DNA of 9,207 bases. It comes from Aquificota bacterium (GTDB lineage Bacteria > Aquificota > Aquificia > Aquificales > Aquificaceae). Positions within the stretch are counted from its first letter, which is position 1. Every line of letters begins with the position of its first letter. The stretch is from contig JAJRQX010000098.1 in assembly GCA_024280065.1 (NCBI GenBank), positions 1 through 9,207 on the forward strand, in the 5' to 3' direction. The notes beneath the pieces are model-generated. The model saw only the letters and a list, made by a program, of their open reading frames with translations, did not search any database and had not been told where the DNA came from. Position numbers and translations under genes: made by a program. Below, piece after piece: positions 8,425-9,207 of this stretch.

Positions 8425-9207
8425 CCTGACTTCCCAACATCCCGAACCCAAACAGATCCTTGTTGTATAAAACTTTGAAAACCCCCTTGTCGTAAACTAC
8501 TTCCGAAACAAAGGTTCTGAGGAAAACACGTAGTTGTTTTGCTTCTTTAGATCTGATGAGTTCTTCCAGAAAAACTTTTGCTTCTTCCACGTTTATTTGC
8601 AGGGAGGGAGAAAAGGTGCTGAGCTTCTTCAATCCGGTAAGCTCGCTCTCCAGAATTTCCTTCTCCCGGGTGAGCATGCGGATCTCGTCTTTTACAGCTT
8701 CCGCAGGAACTCCTTCCGCTATCGCCCGAACAAGGTTCTTCAAACGCTTGTCTATGTCCGCTATGCGGTTCTTCAGCTCTTTCATACGATCTCGGTATTC
8801 GCTTCTTCTCCGCTCAAGCCCCCGATTAAGGCGTCTTACTATTTCACGAACGTTCTCTTCATTAAGAATGAAATCCGTGATCTCCTTCAGGAGAAACTCA
8901 TCCACACGCTCCGCCCTCAAATTCTCCTGATCACACTTCCCGTTCAGTCTGTTGTAACACGCATAATAAGAGTATTTCCTTCCCTTCTTTTTCCCGCTCG
9001 TTGCGGTCATGGATGCACCGCACCTGCCGCATTTCAAAAGTCCTATAAAAAGAAGCTCCGACTTCGCTCTTCCCTTCTCCGCGGTTCTTTCGTTCAGCAT
9101 CCTTTGAAGTTCAAACCATTCCTCATCAGAGATGTATCGGAGATCTTCAAAATACACCTCCACACGATTGTATTTGATCACTCCTCTGTAAATAGGGTTC
9201 TTTAAAA
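8363..9207 (-). CDS. Large serine recombinase, C-terminal part (5' end outside window)
   Basis: A frame open from the right edge to TGA at 8365-8363. The first visible residues, LKNPIYRG, belong to the recombinase domain that follows the catalytic domain in large serine recombinases. A zinc-ribbon follows, with CGRCG and two further cysteines (C-x2-C, then ACYN and GKCDQ), then a long charged coiled coil from about LRAERVDEFLLKE to LESELTGLKK. The catalytic N-terminal domain with its serine lies beyond the window, so activity cannot be judged. A GTG at 9181 is not the start, because homology continues upstream. These enzymes integrate and excise phages and other elements. The last 20 codons are antisense to tRNA-His and give a GLEPATWGSTVPRSTS tail that is not part of the family. 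About half of its Arg codons are CGN, against roughly one in six in atpG, which suggests acquired DNA. Confidence 0.9.
   Translation of the reverse strand, partial: LKNPIYRGVIKYNRVEVYFEDLRYISDEEWFELQRMLNERTAEKGRAKSELLFIGLLKCGRCGASMTATSGKKKGRKYSYYACYNRLNGKCDQENLRAERVDEFLLKEITDFILNEENVREIVRRLNRGLERRRSEYRDRMKELKNRIADIDKRLKNLVRAIAEGVPAEAVKDEIRMLTREKEILESELTGLKKLSTFSPSLQINVEEAKVFLEELIRSKEAKQLRVFLRTFVSEVVYDKGVFKVLYNKDLFGFGMLGSQGRVTGLEPATWGSTVPRSTS
8401..8440. other. Probable attachment-site junction at the 3' end of tRNA-His
   Basis: The tRNA T-arm and acceptor lie directly against the recombinase gene with no spacer, as expected for one end (attL or attR) of an element inserted in a tRNA gene. 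Exact ends and core cannot be read without the other junction. A short inverted repeat, GGGTTCG at 8402-8408 and CGAACCC at 8443-8449, spans the boundary and may be part of the site or chance. Confidence 0.45.

Noticed and set aside
8363..8425. GLEPATWGSTVPRSTS tail as a functional recombinase domain
   Set aside because: It is the translated antisense of tRNA-His. The sequence is dictated by the tRNA and is seen in many falsely extended frames next to tRNA genes.
8402..8449. GGGTTCG/CGAACCC inverted repeat as a terminator or att core
   Set aside because: One arm is the invariant T-loop sequence of the tRNA, the stem is only 7 bp with a 34-nt loop, and no T-run follows. Chance is a sufficient explanation, so it is noted only within the junction entry.
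8534..9205. 223-codon plus-strand frame opposite the recombinase
   Set aside because: The opposite strand encodes clear recombinase, zinc-ribbon and coiled-coil sequence. This frame has no family features and looks like a shadow.

Overview
The window most resembles chromosomal DNA of a thermophilic Gram-negative bacterium, probably of the Aquificales (Aquificota). This is an inference. It rests on arginine codons being mostly AGG/AGA and isoleucine often ATA in the core genes, on highly charged proteins, on very tight gene packing with overlapping ends, on outer-membrane functions (LolA and a heptose-nucleotide enzyme), and on an atpG-atpD pair detached from the rest of the F1Fo-ATPase genes, as I recall for Aquifex. 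No species can be named from the sequence alone.

Layout, left to right. The tail of a membrane protein on the + strand (1-78) runs into a convergent iron-type alcohol dehydrogenase (75-1238, -). A 31-residue single-helix membrane peptide (1246-1341, -) lies immediately upstream of the dehydrogenase. Facing away from it is an HldE/RfaE2-type nucleotidyltransferase (1395-1871, +). A four-gene minus-strand cluster follows, transcribed from 4976 down to 1859: branched-chain aminotransferase ilvE, an M28 zinc peptidase, the lipoprotein chaperone LolA and a GNAT acetyltransferase. Its members overlap or lie within 13 bp. Divergent from ilvE across a 46-bp gap is the + strand cluster atpG-atpD-DUF309 protein (5023-8339), followed at once by tRNA-His(GTG) (8351-8424). 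The right end (8363-9207, -) is the C-terminal part of a large serine recombinase. Its gene converges on the tRNA and its last 20 codons are antisense to it. This is probably the edge of an integrated element that continues past the window, because Arg codon use changes there.

How it works together. The left two thirds is housekeeping: ATP synthase catalytic subunits, branched-chain amino acid metabolism, and envelope biogenesis (LolA, heptose activation). The most informative signals are regulatory. Several genes lack a Shine-Dalgarno sequence but have a TAnnnT -10 box, often preceded by TG-n, 7-11 nt before the start codon. This points to leaderless or near-leaderless transcripts. In the ilvE/atpG gap two such boxes sit on the arms of a perfect 7-bp inverted repeat, which makes a compact, symmetric and probably mutually exclusive divergent promoter. 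The second signal is the recombinase/tRNA-His junction, where the recombinase C-terminus is written in the tRNA antisense strand. I see no CRISPR, riboswitch, convincing intrinsic terminator or complete insertion sequence, and no wholly novel multi-gene system.
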